Assembly (NCBI GenBank): GCA_902802535.1
Contig: CADCML010000041.1
Coordinates: 1 to 59,605, forward strand
Length of the DNA stretch: 59,605 nucleotides
Direction: 5' to 3'
Source: an uncultured Bacteroidia bacterium
GTDB taxonomy: Bacteria; Bacteroidota; Bacteroidia; Bacteroidales; F082
A program made the position numbers and the translations under genes. The notes beneath the pieces were generated by a model that worked only from the letters and a program-made list of their open reading frames with translations, was not told the origin of the DNA and ran no database searches. Positions 59,532-59,605 of this stretch are shown piece after piece. The stretch's first letter is position 1, and each line of letters begins with the position of its first letter.

Positions 59532-59605
59532 ATGACACTCGAAGAAGCAATGCGTGCCCGCCACATGGTGCGCAAATACACTGACAAGCCTTTGCCGGAA
59601 GACAT
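59532..59605 (+). CDS. nitroreductase family protein, 5' end only
   Basis: Only the first 24 codons are in the window (MTLEEAMRARHMVRKYTDKP). The pattern of a short helix, then R-x-x-VRKYTDKPLP, is the usual start of FMN-dependent nitroreductases. The rest lies beyond the window edge, so the call rests on this motif and on the promoter placement. Confidence 0.6.
   Translation, partial: MTLEEAMRARHMVRKYTDKPLPED

Overview
The window looks like a chromosomal segment of an anaerobic, host-associated Bacteroidales bacterium (phylum Bacteroidota). The evidence is internal. Almost every transcription unit is preceded by the Bacteroidota -7 box TAnnTTTG. Several proteins end in a type IX secretion (T9SS) sorting domain. 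There are OMP_b-brl_3, BspA-like, C10-peptidase and DUF2490 proteins typical of the group, and two cobalamin riboswitches of the Bacteroidota style. A partial tRNA-Val(GAC) opens the window and the first codons of a nitroreductase close it.

Layout. (1) 0-12.6 kb: housekeeping and envelope genes (DPP-IV peptidase, LolA-like chaperone, MMPL/RND exporter, DUF1295 membrane enzyme, two outer-membrane barrels, an S41 lipoprotein peptidase, a cytidylate-kinase-like protein, a CrtI-like FAD oxidoreductase). (2) 12.7-21.0 kb, minus strand: a type I restriction-modification locus in the order hsdR, ComEC-like MBL-fold protein, hsdS, SatD, DUF3307 membrane protein, hsdM. The SatD/DUF3307 pair has its own promoter, a set of candidate operators, and tight coupling to hsdM. 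(3) 21.1-27.7 kb: PhzF, a glutathione peroxidase, and a five-gene Hdr/Qmo-like iron-sulfur flavoprotein operon ending in a membrane cytochrome b/CCG fusion. (4) 27.8-35.0 kb: a proline iminopeptidase, then two B12-riboswitch units. One controls a CoA-transferase. The other controls a T9SS-exported protein with a BtuH/DUF4465-like B12-binding domain. MarC, cupin (DUF985) and ZIP genes follow.

(5) 35.1-43.1 kb: an AT-rich accessory island with a type IIG restriction-methylase, a second N6-adenine methyltransferase, a remnant gene split by an internally deleted IS1634-family element with 31-bp direct repeats, an AAA_14 ATPase, and two copies of a 124-bp palindromic repeat. (6) 43.0-59.6 kb: a truncated TenA, a TetR-type regulator with a second HTH divergent from an outer-membrane barrel receptor, a duplicated flavodoxin-like protein, a truncated class I glutaminase fused at its 5' end to a palindromic repeat, a frameshifted T9SS protein, a DMT transporter, a GPx lipoprotein, a BspA/T9SS protein, a Cthe_2159-type beta-helix lipoprotein, a DUF2490 protein and a C10/T9SS protease.

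The most promising leads are the SatD (nucleotide-cyclase-like) plus DUF3307 (membrane His/Asp protein) module inside the type I R-M locus, and the paired B12 riboswitches, which connect B12 status to a CoA-transferase and to a T9SS-delivered, probably B12-binding surface protein.
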